DNA of 64,000 nucleotides from Trachythela sp. YZ-2020 (lineage: Eukaryota > Cnidaria > Anthozoa > Malacalcyonacea > Clavulariidae): NCBI GenBank assembly GCA_016169945.1, contig JADLSH010000388.1, forward strand, positions 3,856,501-3,920,500. The letters run 5' to 3'. Below the pieces are notes generated by a model. The model was not told the DNA's origin and did not search any database. It saw only the letters and a list, made by a program, of their open reading frames with translations. The position numbers were made by a program, and so were the translations under genes. Below are positions 44,721 to 56,742 of this stretch, piece after piece. Every line of letters starts with the position of its first letter. Within the stretch, counting starts at the first letter, position 1.

Positions 44721-46384
44721 TGAGGTGAAATCAGTTATCTCCTTGAAATTAGGAATACTGGCTAGACAATATTTTCATGCTAAATTTTAATTTCAATTGT
44801 ATAAGCTTTCTCAATCTTTAACATTAGTACATTGTACAACGAATAACTGACTAACAATAAGTCAATTATATATAACGTTTACAAAATTGTGACTGGGTAA
44901 TCGCAACAGTTTTTCGCCAATTACTGTGATCCCAAATGTGAAATATACATACGACCTTTACAGTTTACAAAGTTACAATTACTGTTGTACTGACATACAG
45001 ACATATACAATCTAAAAACGGCATGCAAGTGGTTTAGACAAGTCGCGAGCCTGATTATATTTTAACAAATGGTTTTCCAATTTCGAGCCCCCTTTTACAT
45101 TGAAATAAATTTATAGAGCGGAATGGCAGACTATATATAGACCATCATATTAAGATTTGAAGTAAAAAACCTCGAGCAACATGGCGGACACAACAAAACA
45201 CTATACAGGGCCAAATCACACTAATCAATTTCCAGCTGTGCTGATTGTAAAGCTGTAAACCGTGGCAATTATATTTTTAGTTACTGAATAGGATATATTG
45301 CCAAGTGACGCGGAAGTTTCATGCATAAAGCTCAAAAGCACACTCTATCGTGCCAGCTGTGTAGCGTGTCTTTCTTTGGCGAGAGTCTAGGACAAAGAGA
45401 CGCGTTATATTTGAGCGTTTATATGCGAGGGCTATAGATAAGAGACAAAGAACGCGAATATCGTCACATGTGTTATACACTTGAGCGTGGTTATAGAAGC
45501 CGCTGAACTTATGAAACACACTGACTGGATGGAGATATCCTCTAAATATAACTGAAGAGACAAAATGACTTGACAGTCAGTCAGGTTTCATGCTCTCGAG
45601 CTGAGACTCTAGATGACGCTGGTCTCAAAAATAGCACTGGATAGAGTCACCACCTTGTTATAACATGAACAAAACACATAATGATCTAAGACCAAGGCAA
45701 TTTGAAAAATGTAGAAACAGATAAATTACGAAGAAATATGCCCTCTCATATGACACACGAACAAGACGAGTCCGAAAAGCTCGTCTTGTTAAATTTATAT
45801 GTTGAATTCCTAGAGGTCCACTTAACTGACAGACTTGGCAACAGTCTATATAGGCAACAGCATGCATCAGTTCTAGACTCTTCTCCCTAGAGGTCCAGTC
45901 ATGAACAACCAGGCCCAGTGTATAGTCAACTGAGCAAAGCAAAAGTCGAAGATTCTAGTCCCTGACCGAGTAGCGTTATCTAAATATATAATATAATTTA
46001 CCCGAGTTCTAATTCAACAATCTTTAGACCCCTGTGTATGTCAACCCTATTTATGAAGAATTAATGGCCCCCAACATTAGCCCAAAGCCAAAGGAGAGAA
46101 ACAAAATTTGACTTTTAATGCATACTTCAATAAGGAAATGGGGAAGTTCGCCAACTTGAGTTTCAGGAATTTTATCGTAATTGCTACAATTACATAATTT
46201 ACATTGTCGAATGTCTTATCTAGTATAAATTTCCTGACACACCTTAACTGATATTGAGAGGTTTCCGAAAAATCTTAAGTAGTCACGGTTAATCCTATAA
46301 TCACATGGTATAATTGCAGACACCGTCTACATGTACAAATTAGCCCAAGTATAGTATAGCTTATGCGGTGGATTAGTCCTTGAG

Positions 46385-46680
46385 AATTGGCATGCGAGCA
46401 AGAGTTTCCTCATCTCTCAATGCTTTGTGAAACAACAAATGAGTTACATAAGAGTTGGCAAGTGAGAGTTTCCTCAACTCTCATGGCTCGGTCGAACTAG
46501 AAAAAGAGTTGCATATATATCTGTTGGCAAGTGAGGGTTTACACGAGAGTTTCCTCAACTCTCATAGCTCGGTCGAACTAGAAAAAGAGTTTCATATATA
46601 TCTGTTGGCAAGTGAGGGTTTACACGAGAGTGTCCTCAACTCTCATGGCTCGGTCAAAGTGGAACATGAGTGGTGAATAA
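46385..46680 (+). repeat. Tandem repeat of GAGAGTTTCCTCAACTCTCA units
   Basis: Three to four copies of a unit of about 75-90 bp: GTTGGCAAGTGAGGGTTTAC, GAGAGTTTCCTCAACTCTCA, GCTCGGTCGAACTAGAAAAA. Related to the cluster at 14345-14645. Confidence 0.85.
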
Positions 46681-46694
46681 CTAATCAACAATTA

Positions 46695-46850
46695 TCACTA
46701 TCATCACCACTATACCATCATCGCCACCAGCATCATCATCACCACCATTATCATCACCATCAGTCATCATCACTGTTATCACAATCATTATTACCACAAT
46801 CCTCATCATTACCATCATCATCACCCACCACCATCGTCATCATAATCGGC
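46695..46850. repeat. (ATC)n microsatellite
   Basis: Imperfect CATCATCACCACCATC tract. A larger one fills 47578-47945 inside the NMRAL1-like gene intron. Confidence 0.9.
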
Positions 46851-46880
46851 GAGACAAAGCCACAAAGTATAGTAATGTAT

Positions 46881-46886
46881 TTTATT
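46881..46886 (-). terminator. Polyadenylation signal (AATAAA) for NMRAL1-like gene
   Basis: TTTATT on the plus strand reads AATAAA on the minus strand, 71 nt after the stop codon. Confidence 0.6.
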
Positions 46887-46956
46887 ACAACTGGTTCATA
46901 CTCCTAAATAATACATCCACATTTGTCTGAACTAACCAGGCTAATGAGAGCTAAGT

Positions 46957-49900
46957 TTACAAGAAACTTTCAAAGTCTGCTTTGTGACAAACAACGAACT
47001 CTTCCCAAGATTTTGCCTTCGGATTCAATTTCTTTGTGAGTTCAATATCACGTTCGATTCCTTTTTGGTAGAGCCTGAACATGGACGCCATCTCTTCTGC
47101 ACCAGGGAAGCCAAATTTTGCATATTGATCTGCTGTTACTTTGGCATCCTGTAAAATGAGAAAATATACATTAATTAATAGTGAAATTCAGGAGTCATGA
47201 AAGTGTTGTTCAGGGTTCAATTCCTGCAACATCAATTATCTAAATTTAATTTCACATCACTCGCAAGTGAGGAGAGTGCTTCCAGCTTCCAGACACTGCA
47301 GGTTTTCTCCTTGTACTTTGAGTTTCGTCTCAATGGATGGTCATTACTGGACCTCTGTGAGAACAGTTTAGATGAAACAGAAAAGTCTGTTTAGTTTATT
47401 ATATAGATACTGTTCTGAAGTTCAGTTCACCTTGAAAACTCGTGGTGCCAGAACTTTGCTCAAGACTTCACAGAACTGTTCTATTGTCAAATATTCAGTA
47501 GCTACTCCAATAATTTTCCCACCATAACTGTCTGGCTCATTGAATATACCTGAAAAGGAAGGTATTTTGATGTATTTCAACCATCATCATTACTATTACA
47601 TTAATTACATAATCGTCATCACAACTATCATCATCACAACAATCATCATTATCACAACAATCATCAACCTCCATCATCACCACTACCACCATCATCACCA
47701 TCTTAACCACCACCACCATCACAATAATAATCATCACTGCCACCATTACAACCACAATAAAAATTACTATTCATATCTTACTTGCAACACGTCACCACCA
47801 TCACCAAAACCATCACCACCACCATCATCACCACAATCCTCATCACCACAATCCTCATCATCATCATCATCACAAACATCACCACTGCTACCAGCACCAT
47901 TATCATCACTGACATCATCACTGCCACTATCACCACCAACATCATCACCAAATGATTACCACCCTCCTCTTACTTGCAACACATTCTCCAAGATCACCAA
48001 CGTCCATCATATACATCGGCTTTCCTTCCATGGGATAATCCAGGACATATGACCCATCATCCAGTTTCCGTGGTCTCGCAACGGTCAGGATGTTATTAAA
48101 ATATCCTGGCATTCTTACACTGTTCCATGTCATTGACCCTGCTTTCTCCTTCACATAGTCTTCAACTTTGGTTTTTGAGTCAAAATGATCTAAATTGAAA
48201 TATATTTGTTAAACTTAACTGCACTAATCCTATTTATACTGGATAGTTCTATCAGTTCTAAAAGTTTCTTCCATGCAGGAGTTCTAGTAAAGGTCATCCC
48301 TTATTTGTCCACTGCTGCTACAGGAGGAAACCTAAACTAAAATACAGTACTTTTATTTCGTGCTAGATACATGCAGCTCAGTCAGTTCTAAACTGGAGCA
48401 CCCCGGGTAAGCTTGTGGTGTTTGGTAGAGTCCAACTGCTAACGCTCACCTCACATGCGACTGAGGGCAATGTACATAGCAAATGATTAAATGCCTTTTG
48501 AATTTAGTATTATTTGATGTTCTGTAATAATAGATGCCCTGGTCAAACCAGATGCCCCTAACAAACACCCACCCTACACTAGTACACTCTACAGGGGCAT
48601 TTATTAGATTTACTCAAACATTTATATAAATGTAAATGCTTACAAGTTAAATTCTTAGTAATGTAATGTAGTGTACAGTAAAAACCTGCATATAAGAACC
48701 TAAGTTTTTCCAAGTTAGCCTAAACATGTTCTTATTTAAATGGTACTTAACTGGGAAGTTAGGCTATTTAGGTTCTTAAACAGGTTCTTATTTTTCAAAG
48801 AAAAAAATGTTTGCTACTGATGGGCATGGCCTTTTTATTTGCATGGTTAATACATAATACTTTCTATAAAATGTCTTCAGTCTAAACATATTCACACCCT
48901 GTATCATAGGCAGATTTTCTGGGGGGGGTGCGCACGTTTTCCCACCCCACCTAGAGAAATTTGCACCCCCCCCAAAATTTAAGTGCTCATTGGGATAAAT
49001 GACAGTAGTGTGATTGAAATAAAGATTTTGAACTAAGTAAGACTAAAAACAAGGATTTTGAACTAAATAAGACCAAAAATCTCAACCCCATTGGCAACTA
49101 TATATGCCCCCAGACCCCTGCTGCAGCTTGCTCGGCGGCGCTACGCACCCTGTTGCTCACCTCTCTCCCTAAATTTTTGGCACCCCCCCTAAATTTTCAG
49201 CACCCCCCCAGAGCAAAATCTGAAAATCCGCCTATGCCCTGTATGCACTTGTATATCAAGTTTTATCCATTGCATGGTTTGGCTTAATTATATTTTAAAC
49301 TGGTAGAGCTTATTTTATTAATTTGTGAATTCAGTGTTTCGCTGAGTTTCTCAAAATAAGAACCTGTTTCAAATTCTAGGCTAAAATAGGTTCTTATGTG
49401 AAGGGGGTCTAAATGGACAATCTTGGCCTAACAGGTTGTAAGGAACTATGTAATTTGGTGTAAGGAACTATGAAAGTTGAAGAGTTTTGACTTTTGTTCA
49501 TTCTGCAAACTGTAGGAAAGTGTTGTTTAAGAAGCGTGTAACTGCCATATTATTTGATGTTCTGTAATAATAGATGCCCCGGTCAAACCAGATGCCCCTA
49601 ACAAACACCCACCCTACACTAGTACACTCTACAGGGGCATTTATTAGATTTAATCAAACATTTATATAAATGTAAATGCTTACAAGTTAAATTCTTAGTA
49701 ATGTAATGTAGTGTGTACACAGTAAAAACCTGCATATAAGAACCTAAGTTTTTCTAAGTTTGCCTAAACATGTTCTTATTTAAATTGTACTTAACTGGGA
49801 AGTTAGGCTATTTAGGTGCTTAAACAGGTTCTTATTTTTCAAAGAAAAGAATGTTTGCTACTGATGGGCATGGCCTTTTTATTTGCATGGTTAATACATA

Positions 49901-50799
49901 ATACTTTCTATAAAATGTCTTCAGTCTAAACATATGAAAGAATAAACGCTCTTCTCTAATAGTTCCTTATCTAATAAACCTCCCTCCCCCTGAAAGTACG
50001 AAAATAGATCATTAGTAGTCTAGTAGATCATTTACAGTATGTAAATTATAACACAGCAGAAACGATTAACTACAAACGATATCCGGGAGACCGATTTAGA
50101 AAGTTGATTATCGCTAAATTAGAAACAGCCATCGCCCAATAATCAATATAGTTCTAATTGTCCAATTTTATAGACTAGAGATTGTCACCTCTCAAGATGC
50201 ATCATCTGTCTGACAGATAATCGGTCTGAGTGTAAAGAACGGCAAACTATGTCGATGAACTACCGCCCTCTAGCTCCAGCATATTCAAATCAGGCCAATA
50301 TGTTCTCGCAAAGGCAGAAGTATTAAAAAAATAAAGAAAGTAAAAGGTTCTTCTGAAAAATGTCAAAGTAGTAAACTCCAATATAAACACACAATATAAC
50401 AAATATAAATGCAGCTAGAAATAGCTTACCGACAACAAATCCGTACATCTTCTCCGCACTTTCCAAGCCGCTGTAGATCAAATGTTTGACCCCTTCTTGC
50501 AAGCATGCATCGACGGCGCCTTTGCCTTGCCTTTCTTCACGTGCTCCATCCATGCCATCCCAGAAATTGGTGAGCAAGAACACCGCATGCGAACCTGCTA
50601 TCGCTTTATTTAGCGATTCCGGCTTGTCTAGGCTAGCTTCGACCATTTCAACGCCTTGGGAGGCGAGCTCCTTCGCTTTTTTGCTTTCCACAGAGCGAGT
50701 GATGCCTCGCACTTTGAATTTGCCTCCTGCAAGAAGAGCTCTGACAACTCCGCCACCTTGTGCTCCCGTTGCACCAAAAACTGTTACCAAACGAGACAT
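46957..50799 (-). CDS. NMRAL1: NmrA-like family domain-containing protein 1 (HSCARG-like NADPH sensor)
   Basis: Four exons: 50430-50799, 47974-48189, 47431-47549 and 46957-47148 (stop); phases 1, 1, 0; 298 residues, against 299 in the human protein. The family is an atypical short-chain dehydrogenase fold that binds NADP(H) and acts as a redox sensor rather than an enzyme. The N-terminus has the Rossmann motif VTVFGATGAQGGGVVRAL, followed by GITRSVES and SGLES. Later exons carry the typical MTWNSVRMPGYFNN, the DLGECV stretch and KFGFPGAEEMASMFRLYQ, ending in HKADFESFL. The start MSRLVTVFGA at 50799 fits the family; the frame is open a little upstream without an ATG. Intron 1 (2.2 kb) holds a 383-bp direct repeat pair and a MITE; intron 2 holds an (ATC)n tract. 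Assignment is by signature motifs and full-length co-linearity. Confidence 0.93.
48225..48400 (+). repeat. Dispersed 'TATACTGGATAG' repeat, well-preserved copy
   Basis: CTATTTATACTGGATAGTTC, TATCAGTTCTAAAAG, GTTCTAGTAAAGGTCATCCC, GCTGCTACAGGAGGAAACCT. One of the best copies for deriving a consensus. Confidence 0.8.
48509..49932. repeat. 383-bp direct repeat pair flanking a 650-bp interior
   Basis: 48509-48891 and 49549-49932 are more than 95% identical by eye, from TATTTGATGTTCTGTAATAA through to CAGTCTAAACATAT. The layout resembles short LTR-like direct repeats or a segmental duplication. A MITE occupies much of the interior. Confidence 0.85.
48905..49236. mobile_element. MITE with CATAGGCRGATTTTC ends
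   Basis: CATAGGCAGATTTTC at the left and GAAAATCCGCCTATG at the right are inverted repeats with one mismatch. The sub-ends contain GGGGGGGTGC / GCACCCCCCC runs. It lies between the two 383-bp repeats. Confidence 0.75.
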
Positions 50800-50956
50800 T
50801 TTCGATCTTCGGTTTCCAAGTTTCAAAGCCGATTGTGGAGTGCTTCGTCTATGTGCGATTACTGATTAGTATTGGTTGACGTTACATAACTTTATAATTA
50901 TAATTGTTTTTGTGCAGCCCTGTAATTATATATTTCCGGCGTTCCTTAATTAGTGC

Positions 50957-51065
50957 TTTATAATAATAATAATAATCTTTATTCATCAAATACCAATACA
51001 GGCACATATGAAATTACATGAAAAAGATACAAAACGTATCGTTATAATAACTATTATTAAAGAGA
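50957..51065 (-). mobile_element. LINE 3' tail remnant
   Basis: TTATAATAATAATAATAATC followed by TTTATTCATCAAATACCAAT resembles the 3' end (ATT repeat plus terminal UTR) of minus-strand CR1-like elements, as at 41800. No coding part remains. Confidence 0.45.
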
Positions 51066-51174
51066 AATTCAACGCGAATGTTGAGTTAATTTATGAGTGT
51101 TTATTACCGTGGTGTCAAGACAACGATACGGTGGTGATTTCCTTTGTGTTTTGCTCATGAATTATTAATGAGTT

Positions 51175-52330
51175 TGAGAAACATATTTACAAGGTTTGAA
51201 AAAGTTTCAGAAAGGAGACAAAGAAACAAGCTATTAAATTGGGTGTTTCCTTCCCATGACTCAGACACTCAGTAACTTCAGTCACTTGACTCGAGTCTAA
51301 CTCAATGTATTTGTTAAAAATATTGAGTTCACTGCTCTGTCACTGTGACTCTGTACTCCCTAATTGTCATTGAATTGTGCTTTTTATCATTAAACATATT
51401 TGCAAAGTTTGACTAAGGTTCATAAAGGACACAAAAAGAAACAAGCGATTACAAAGATCATGATCCTGAAATACAACAAAATGGTTTTCTACTTTGTCAC
51501 TAATTTATCTAGTTAGCTCTACAATGTCAATGACTACATAACAAGAGTATTCGACTAGAGAATAGAGTAATATATATCTTTATTATTGAATTACGTAAAT
51601 TGACTAGATGAAGTCGCTGACTCGATCAGTAGTCAAGTAGACAGTAACTTGACTCTTGAGTCATTTGACTGACCTTGACTGGATACTGTACTATGTAGTT
51701 GTAGTCAAATATAGACTAACATGTCACAATATCTCCTGAAACATACTTTAATATTTTATTTTATTTTTGCTGTCAAATTTGTCATCGATTTGTGCTTTTT
51801 TAAACATATTTACAAAGTTTCAAAAAGGTTCATTTAATAATTATTAAAAGGAGACAGAAAGAAACAAGCGCTAGTTTATCTTCTTAGCTCTACAATGACT
51901 ACATATAACAAGAGTACTAGACGGTAACAATGAATATAGAGACATAGAGTAATAGCTTTAGTAAAGTGACTGAGTGAGAAATATGTCGCTGACTCAGAAT
52001 GAGTAGGCTCGATTACAGCCGTTGGGTCAACCTACAGAATGAGCCGCTTCCCATGACTCAGAATGACTCAGACTTTTGACTTGTGTCTGATTGAGTCACT
52101 TGAGATAGTGTGGTTGTCAAATCTGATGAAAACATTACTCAATATTTTGTGAAATATACTTATTTATTTTTGTTCTTAAATCTCAGCAGACAAAAAGAAA
52201 CCAACAATTATACCTGAAATATACAACAAAGACAGTCAAAGTGGATTTTTACTTTGTTTTTGTTTTCCTAGTTTATCTTGTTACGTACTTGTAATGTAAG
52301 ACATATACACTATATTGTTTGACTACATAA
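51175..52330. repeat. Degenerate tandem repeat, about 200-400-bp units
   Basis: Recurring AAGTTTCAGAAAGGAGACAA, AGAAACAAGC, CTAGTTTATCTTCTTAGCTC and TGACTCAGAATGAGT / GACTTGAGTCA-like words through the intergenic region between the divergent NMRAL1-like and PPIH genes. Confidence 0.6.
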
Positions 52331-52361
52331 AGTATTCATTTTGTGGAAAGCATTATTCAAA

Positions 52362-55300
52362 ATGGCGGCCAATCCAGTGGTGTTTTTCGATATTTCTATC
52401 GGTGGTCAGGTATGAATGGGCAAAACTATAGCCTATTTTTTCTTGATTTGTTGAAATTTAATTATTCTACGTACTGATCATGATGGATGATGTGTAATTT
52501 TATTGTGTAATAGAGGAGAAATATGTGAAAAGAATAAGTAAAGCAGAGGCTGTCGCCTGTCACAGTGTTGACTGTTGAGCTGGCACGTGTTGAAAATCAG
52601 TGGTTGTAATGTTTGGTAGTATTTAAGTGTGATGTGTTTGTTTGGTGTTGTAGGATGTTGGTAGAATGAAAATGGAGTTATTTGCAAATGTTGTGCCAAA
52701 AACTGCGGAAAATTTTAGGTAAATGAAATCAGCCTATTTCTAAACGCCTAAACTATAAAGACAGTTTTAAACGATTACTAATCACCATATAAAAGTTACA
52801 CAGTTTTGGATTTTTTATAAATATTAAATTTAATGATAATAAATAAATATATTTATTATATAAAGTATAGTGCTTTATAGAGATTTCGAGCACTGATAAA
52901 ACTGATAATCTCACACGTGAGATTATTTATGATAATCTCACGTGTGAAAATTATCGCTTTTGAAGTTTATGAAAATGGATATATTATTTTATTTTATTTT
53001 GTTTGAAAAGACTGTCCTTTATATAATATACAGAAAAATACATGGATGCTTGGAAATACCAGATTTATTTCTCGTGTTGAACATGATATCTCACTCGTTC
53101 GCTGCGCTCACTCGTGAGATATCATGTTCCACACTCGAAATAAATCTGGTATTTCCGCGCACCCATGTATTATTCTCTATATATATATCATCACTATCAT
53201 CATAATCATTATTATCACCATCATTGCATTGCCACAACCAGTGGAATCAAACTATCCAGATAATCTATACTAGTAATTTTCCTGGGTAAATCATTGATCA
53301 AGATGAACTGCACACACAAGTTTATCTGTGTACAGTAGACAAAACTCTTCCGTGGTTTGTATGTGTATAATTGGAGGAAACAGACGGATCATCCATCTAA
53401 ACAATCTGCACCGATAGTTTGGCCTGATGAATAATCAAACTGTTTGATACATTTATATGCAGGCAAATTATCAAACAAACTGATCCGTTGAGATGGACCA
53501 TCTGTCTGTCGTAGAAATTGGACCAATGTTACTTGCAATAACCCTGTCTTTCTTCTTGCAGACAGTTTTGTACTGGAGAATATAAGTGAGTATAATTACA
53601 GTCAAACCGGATGTTCTCTTGCGGTAACATTGCACTATTGTTACACAATATTGCAATTTTGATTTGGAGATTGCTCTGAGCAATTTGCAACTGGTGCGAA
53701 AAAATTGCAAATTGAAATTCTCAACCAGGTGTGTAAAGAAAGCCTCTGATTGGCTCTAGCAAAAGAAGAAACTATTGCTCCGAGCAATTGGATTGGAGCA
53801 ATTGGATAGCGCAATGTTGCTCCGAGCAATTGGATAGTGCAACGTTGCTTGCAAGAGAACATCCGGTTTGACTGTAAAATGATCTTATAGAATTTTGTTG
53901 TCCATCTTATTTAATAATTGTACAGCTTTTAGAGAAAGAAAAGGTTTCACATTTTTGTTTACTTGTCTTGTAGAAAGGATGGTGTTGCCATTGGTTTTAA
54001 GAGTGCAGCATTTCACAGGTAATAATTGTGAAAAAGTTCAATTTGCTATTTACTATACTGGCTTTTCTTCTATTATGCATATTAATTTAATAGGCTAAAG
54101 AAGCTGCATGTTGGACTGTTGGAGTAGGGTTTTGTAATTTAGTAGTTGTTGCTTGAGGTTTAAAGGTTCTTTTGTATTTATTATGTAGAGTTATTAAAGA
54201 TTTTATGGTGCAAGGAGGTGATTTTATGAAGGTATAAATGATTCCTTTAGATAATGTGCAAATGCAATGTTATATTCTAGTTGGCTAATGGCTGGAGATT
54301 TCTCAAGGGAGAGTTTCGGGCATTAATGGGTTACCCAGACTGATCTCCCCTTCTCTCTTGTTAACCAATTTAAGTGCAATGTACCTAAATTCACCTTGGA
54401 TTTTCTTCCAATATTTTCTTCCTCTGGATTAATTTAGGACTCTATTTGTCCTGTTGTCTGAGCCTTCAATCTTGTATTGTAAAATTAATAAAAAAAAATA
54501 AAAAATAATGCCAGTTAATTTTACTCATCAAGGAGGTTATTGAAGCATCAATGGGTTATTGAAGATTATTTGTCAGTATAATGATATACACTCTTCTGGG
54601 GCCGGTTGTTCAAAAGTCGGTTAGCCTAACCTAGGTTTATAAAATCTTCAATCAAAAACCAAAACTCACAACAGCTTGTTTATTGAATATGTTTTTTTCA
54701 GAAATGCTGGATCAATCAATATTTTTTTTTTTTCTTAGTTTTTTTGAGCGACCCACATGAAAATACATAACATATAAACAGTACACAAAATTTTAACATT
54801 AAACCTAATCTTACTTTGAACAACCGGCCCCTGATGTTTTTAATTGAATGCAATCAGTCTTAATTTTGAGCCTATAAGCTAAATATGCATATAAATTTGT
54901 GGTATTATATTTGCAGGGTGATGGTACAGGATTGTGCAGCATCTATGGTGGCATTGCTTTTTCAGATGAAAACTTCAAGTTAAAACATGACAAGACTGGT
55001 TTATTGTCTATGGTAAGTATTTTAATAGTAGAAGGTGTTTGTAGATGGAATACTCGAATGAAAATTTATATAAATATTTTAGACCTAGCCAGGAGCAGTT
55101 GCGAAAAATGCAACTCAGGCCCTCAGGCAGGAATTGAACCTGTGGCCGTGCAATTCTGGTGCAGTGCTCTCTAACCAACTGAGCTACAGAGTCCAGTTGC
55201 TGAGCATTAACCGCAAGTTCTGTATATATGATGAGAGTGATGCCAGTATTAGGTATGGGTAAATATCAAGATTTTTTTCTCGTGAACTCGTTCAAAATGC

Positions 55301-56554
55301 CTAATAGTAGAAGGTGTTTGTAGATGGAATACTTGAATGAAAATTTATATACATTTTTAGGCCTAGCCAGGAGCAGTTGCGAAAAATGCAACTTAGGCCC
55401 TCTGGCAGTAATAATAAATTTAATTAATGCAACTTAGGCCATCTGGCAGTAATAATAATGAATTTAATATAATTGAATTCATGATAAATGTAATATACGT
55501 GTACTATGGAATATACTAATAATTTATCATTATTCATTTATCATTGTTCTTTTAGGCAAACAGTGGCCCACATACTAATGGCTGTCAGGTAATTGTATAT
55601 CACAATTAATATTCATTAAAAGTATGATAAAATAATTTCATGTTATAGTAATTGGTGCTGAGTTTTACTTTTTCATGAAATATAATATAAAATTTTTCAA
55701 CTCTTTTTTTTCTTTGTAGTTCTTTGTAACCTGTGCTAAATGTGATTTCTTAGATGGAAAACATGTTGTTTTTGGTAAGTAAAGTTGGTGCTTGAAATTA
55801 ATAGTCCATGCAGGTATTAATTTGACTATGATGTTGTGATCAAAATCAAATATCTTTATTGTTGTAGGCAAAGTCATAGATGGACTGCTTGTTATGAGAA
55901 AAATTGAGGTATTAGTCTTGATTATGCCAGTTTGAAGCAGTTTTAATAACTGTTTTCAAATTTCAGATAAAAGAGCAGATATATAATCATGATAATTTGA
56001 AACAGATTGAACAAAAATTGCAATAAATTACTACCATGCCAATGATGTCATCCTATTTACATTATGAAAAACGAAATATCTCAAAAGTGGAGACAGAAAG
56101 CAGACTAAGTGCAGTTTTACAAGCTATTTTAAATACATAAACTTGAGTTCCATTACCAATGTCCTTTCAAGCAAATATGAAATTGTTTTCGTTTTAGCCA
56201 TTATAAAGTTAACAACATAATGCTAATACAATGAAATTTATTCAGAAAGTGTTTGTAGATAGAATACTCGAACAAAAATTTATATACATTTTTAGACCTA
56301 GCCAGGAGCAGTTGCAAAAAATGCAACTTAGGTCCTCTGGCAGGAATTGAATCTGCGGTCTGCAGGTCTATGAAATATATATAAATTTTCGTTCGAGTAT
56401 TCCATCTACAAACACCTTCTACTATTAGTCCTATCGAACAAGATGCCGAGAAAAATCTTGAAATTTATTCACTTTCATATTGCAGAATGTTCCAGTCGGT
56501 CCTAACAATCGTCCTAAACTACCTGTGGTGATATCTCAATGCGGTGAAATGTGA
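52362..56554 (+). CDS. PPIH: Peptidyl-prolyl cis-trans isomerase H (spliceosomal cyclophilin)
   Basis: Ten exons: 52362-52409, 52654-52718, 53562-53585, 53974-54018, 54189-54231, 54917-55012, 55556-55588, 55720-55774, 55868-55908, 56486-56554. All junction phases agree; 172 residues versus 177 in human. PPIH (USA-CyP, CypH) isomerises prolyl bonds and is part of the U4/U6.U5 tri-snRNP through PRPF4 binding. The start [16 protein letters not shown] is typical. [15 protein letters not shown] carries the catalytic Arg and the FMxQGGDF signature; [12 protein letters not shown] and [14 protein letters not shown] follow, and the end [13 protein letters not shown] matches PPIH specifically. Introns are crowded with transposons: a palindromic MITE at 53037, a Tc1-like MITE at 53599, another at 54598 and tRNA-derived SINEs after 55023. 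The gene converges on the M13 peptidase gene. Confidence 0.96.
53037..53171. mobile_element. Near-perfect palindromic MITE in PPIH intron 2
   Basis: AATACATGG at 53037 and CCATGTATT ending at 53171 bound arms of about 55-60 bp: AATACCAGATTTATTTCTCG and GAACATGATATCTCAC are mirrored exactly. The loop is TCGTTCGCTGCGCTCA. A smaller GATAATCTCACACGTGAGA palindrome lies at 52896-52952. Confidence 0.85.
53599..53874. mobile_element. Tc1/mariner-like MITE in PPIH intron 3
   Basis: Perfect inverted repeats of at least 24 bp begin CAGTCAAACCGGATGTTCTC. TA target-site duplications lie at 53597-53598 and 53875-53876. The interior repeats TTGCTCCGAGCAATTGGAT units. 276 bp, non-coding. Confidence 0.85.
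54598..54831. mobile_element. MITE with GGGGCCGGTTGTTCAAA ends in PPIH intron 5
   Basis: GGGGCCGGTTGTTCAAA (54598-54614) is mirrored by TTTGAACAACCGGCCCC (54815-54831). 234 bp with no coding potential. The TSD is unclear. Confidence 0.8.
55023..55440 (-). mobile_element. tRNA-derived SINE copies in PPIH intron 6
   Basis: On the minus strand, GTAGCTCAGTTGGTTAGAGA (A box) and GGTTCAATTCC (B box) occur at tRNA spacing near 55190-55125. They are followed by GAGTTGCATTTTTCGCAACT and CTCCTGGCTAGG. AATAGTAGAAGGTGTTTGTA marks the other end. A second, truncated copy starts near 55303. Confidence 0.75.
56240..56440. mobile_element. SINE-related copy in PPIH intron 9
   Basis: Shares GTGTTTGTAGATAGAATACT, CCTAGCCAGGAGCAGTTGC and GGCAGGAATTGAATC with the element at 55023. 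It is followed by an inverted end (CATCTACAAACACCTTCTAC), so its two ends face each other. Confidence 0.7.
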
Positions 56555-56624
56555 ACAGTCTGCAGGATAATGTTCAATGGATCAAGAAAAGAAGATTTAC
56601 TGTAATGTATGTGGGTATTAACAG

Positions 56625-56742
56625 GATCTTGGAACGGTTATTAGTAAAAAGATGGTTGGTCAAATTTTAAAATGGTCACAAAGAGATGTTTTGGATGTAT
56701 TACTGACCCCGGAAAACATTCTGGAGCGTAGAGCAATGACAG
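56625..56742 (+). other. Possible unidentified exon downstream of PPIH
   Basis: Open between acceptor ATTAACAG and donor GACAG-GTCAGT over 39 codons, encoding a polar sequence (VGQILKWSQRDVLDVLLTPE). It starts 70 nt after the PPIH stop. No partner exons were recognised. It may be a fragment, or chance openness within the PPIH 3' UTR. Confidence 0.25.

Noticed and set aside
46455..46676. Repeat-containing open frame with HESFLNSHSSVELEKE-type units
   Set aside because: Generated by the tandem GAGAGTTTCCTCAACTCTCA repeat; no start context, homologue or splice support.
47540..48052. 170-codon His/Ser/Pro-rich open frame
   Set aside because: It is a translation of the (ATC)n microsatellite running into the antisense of an NMRAL1-like exon.
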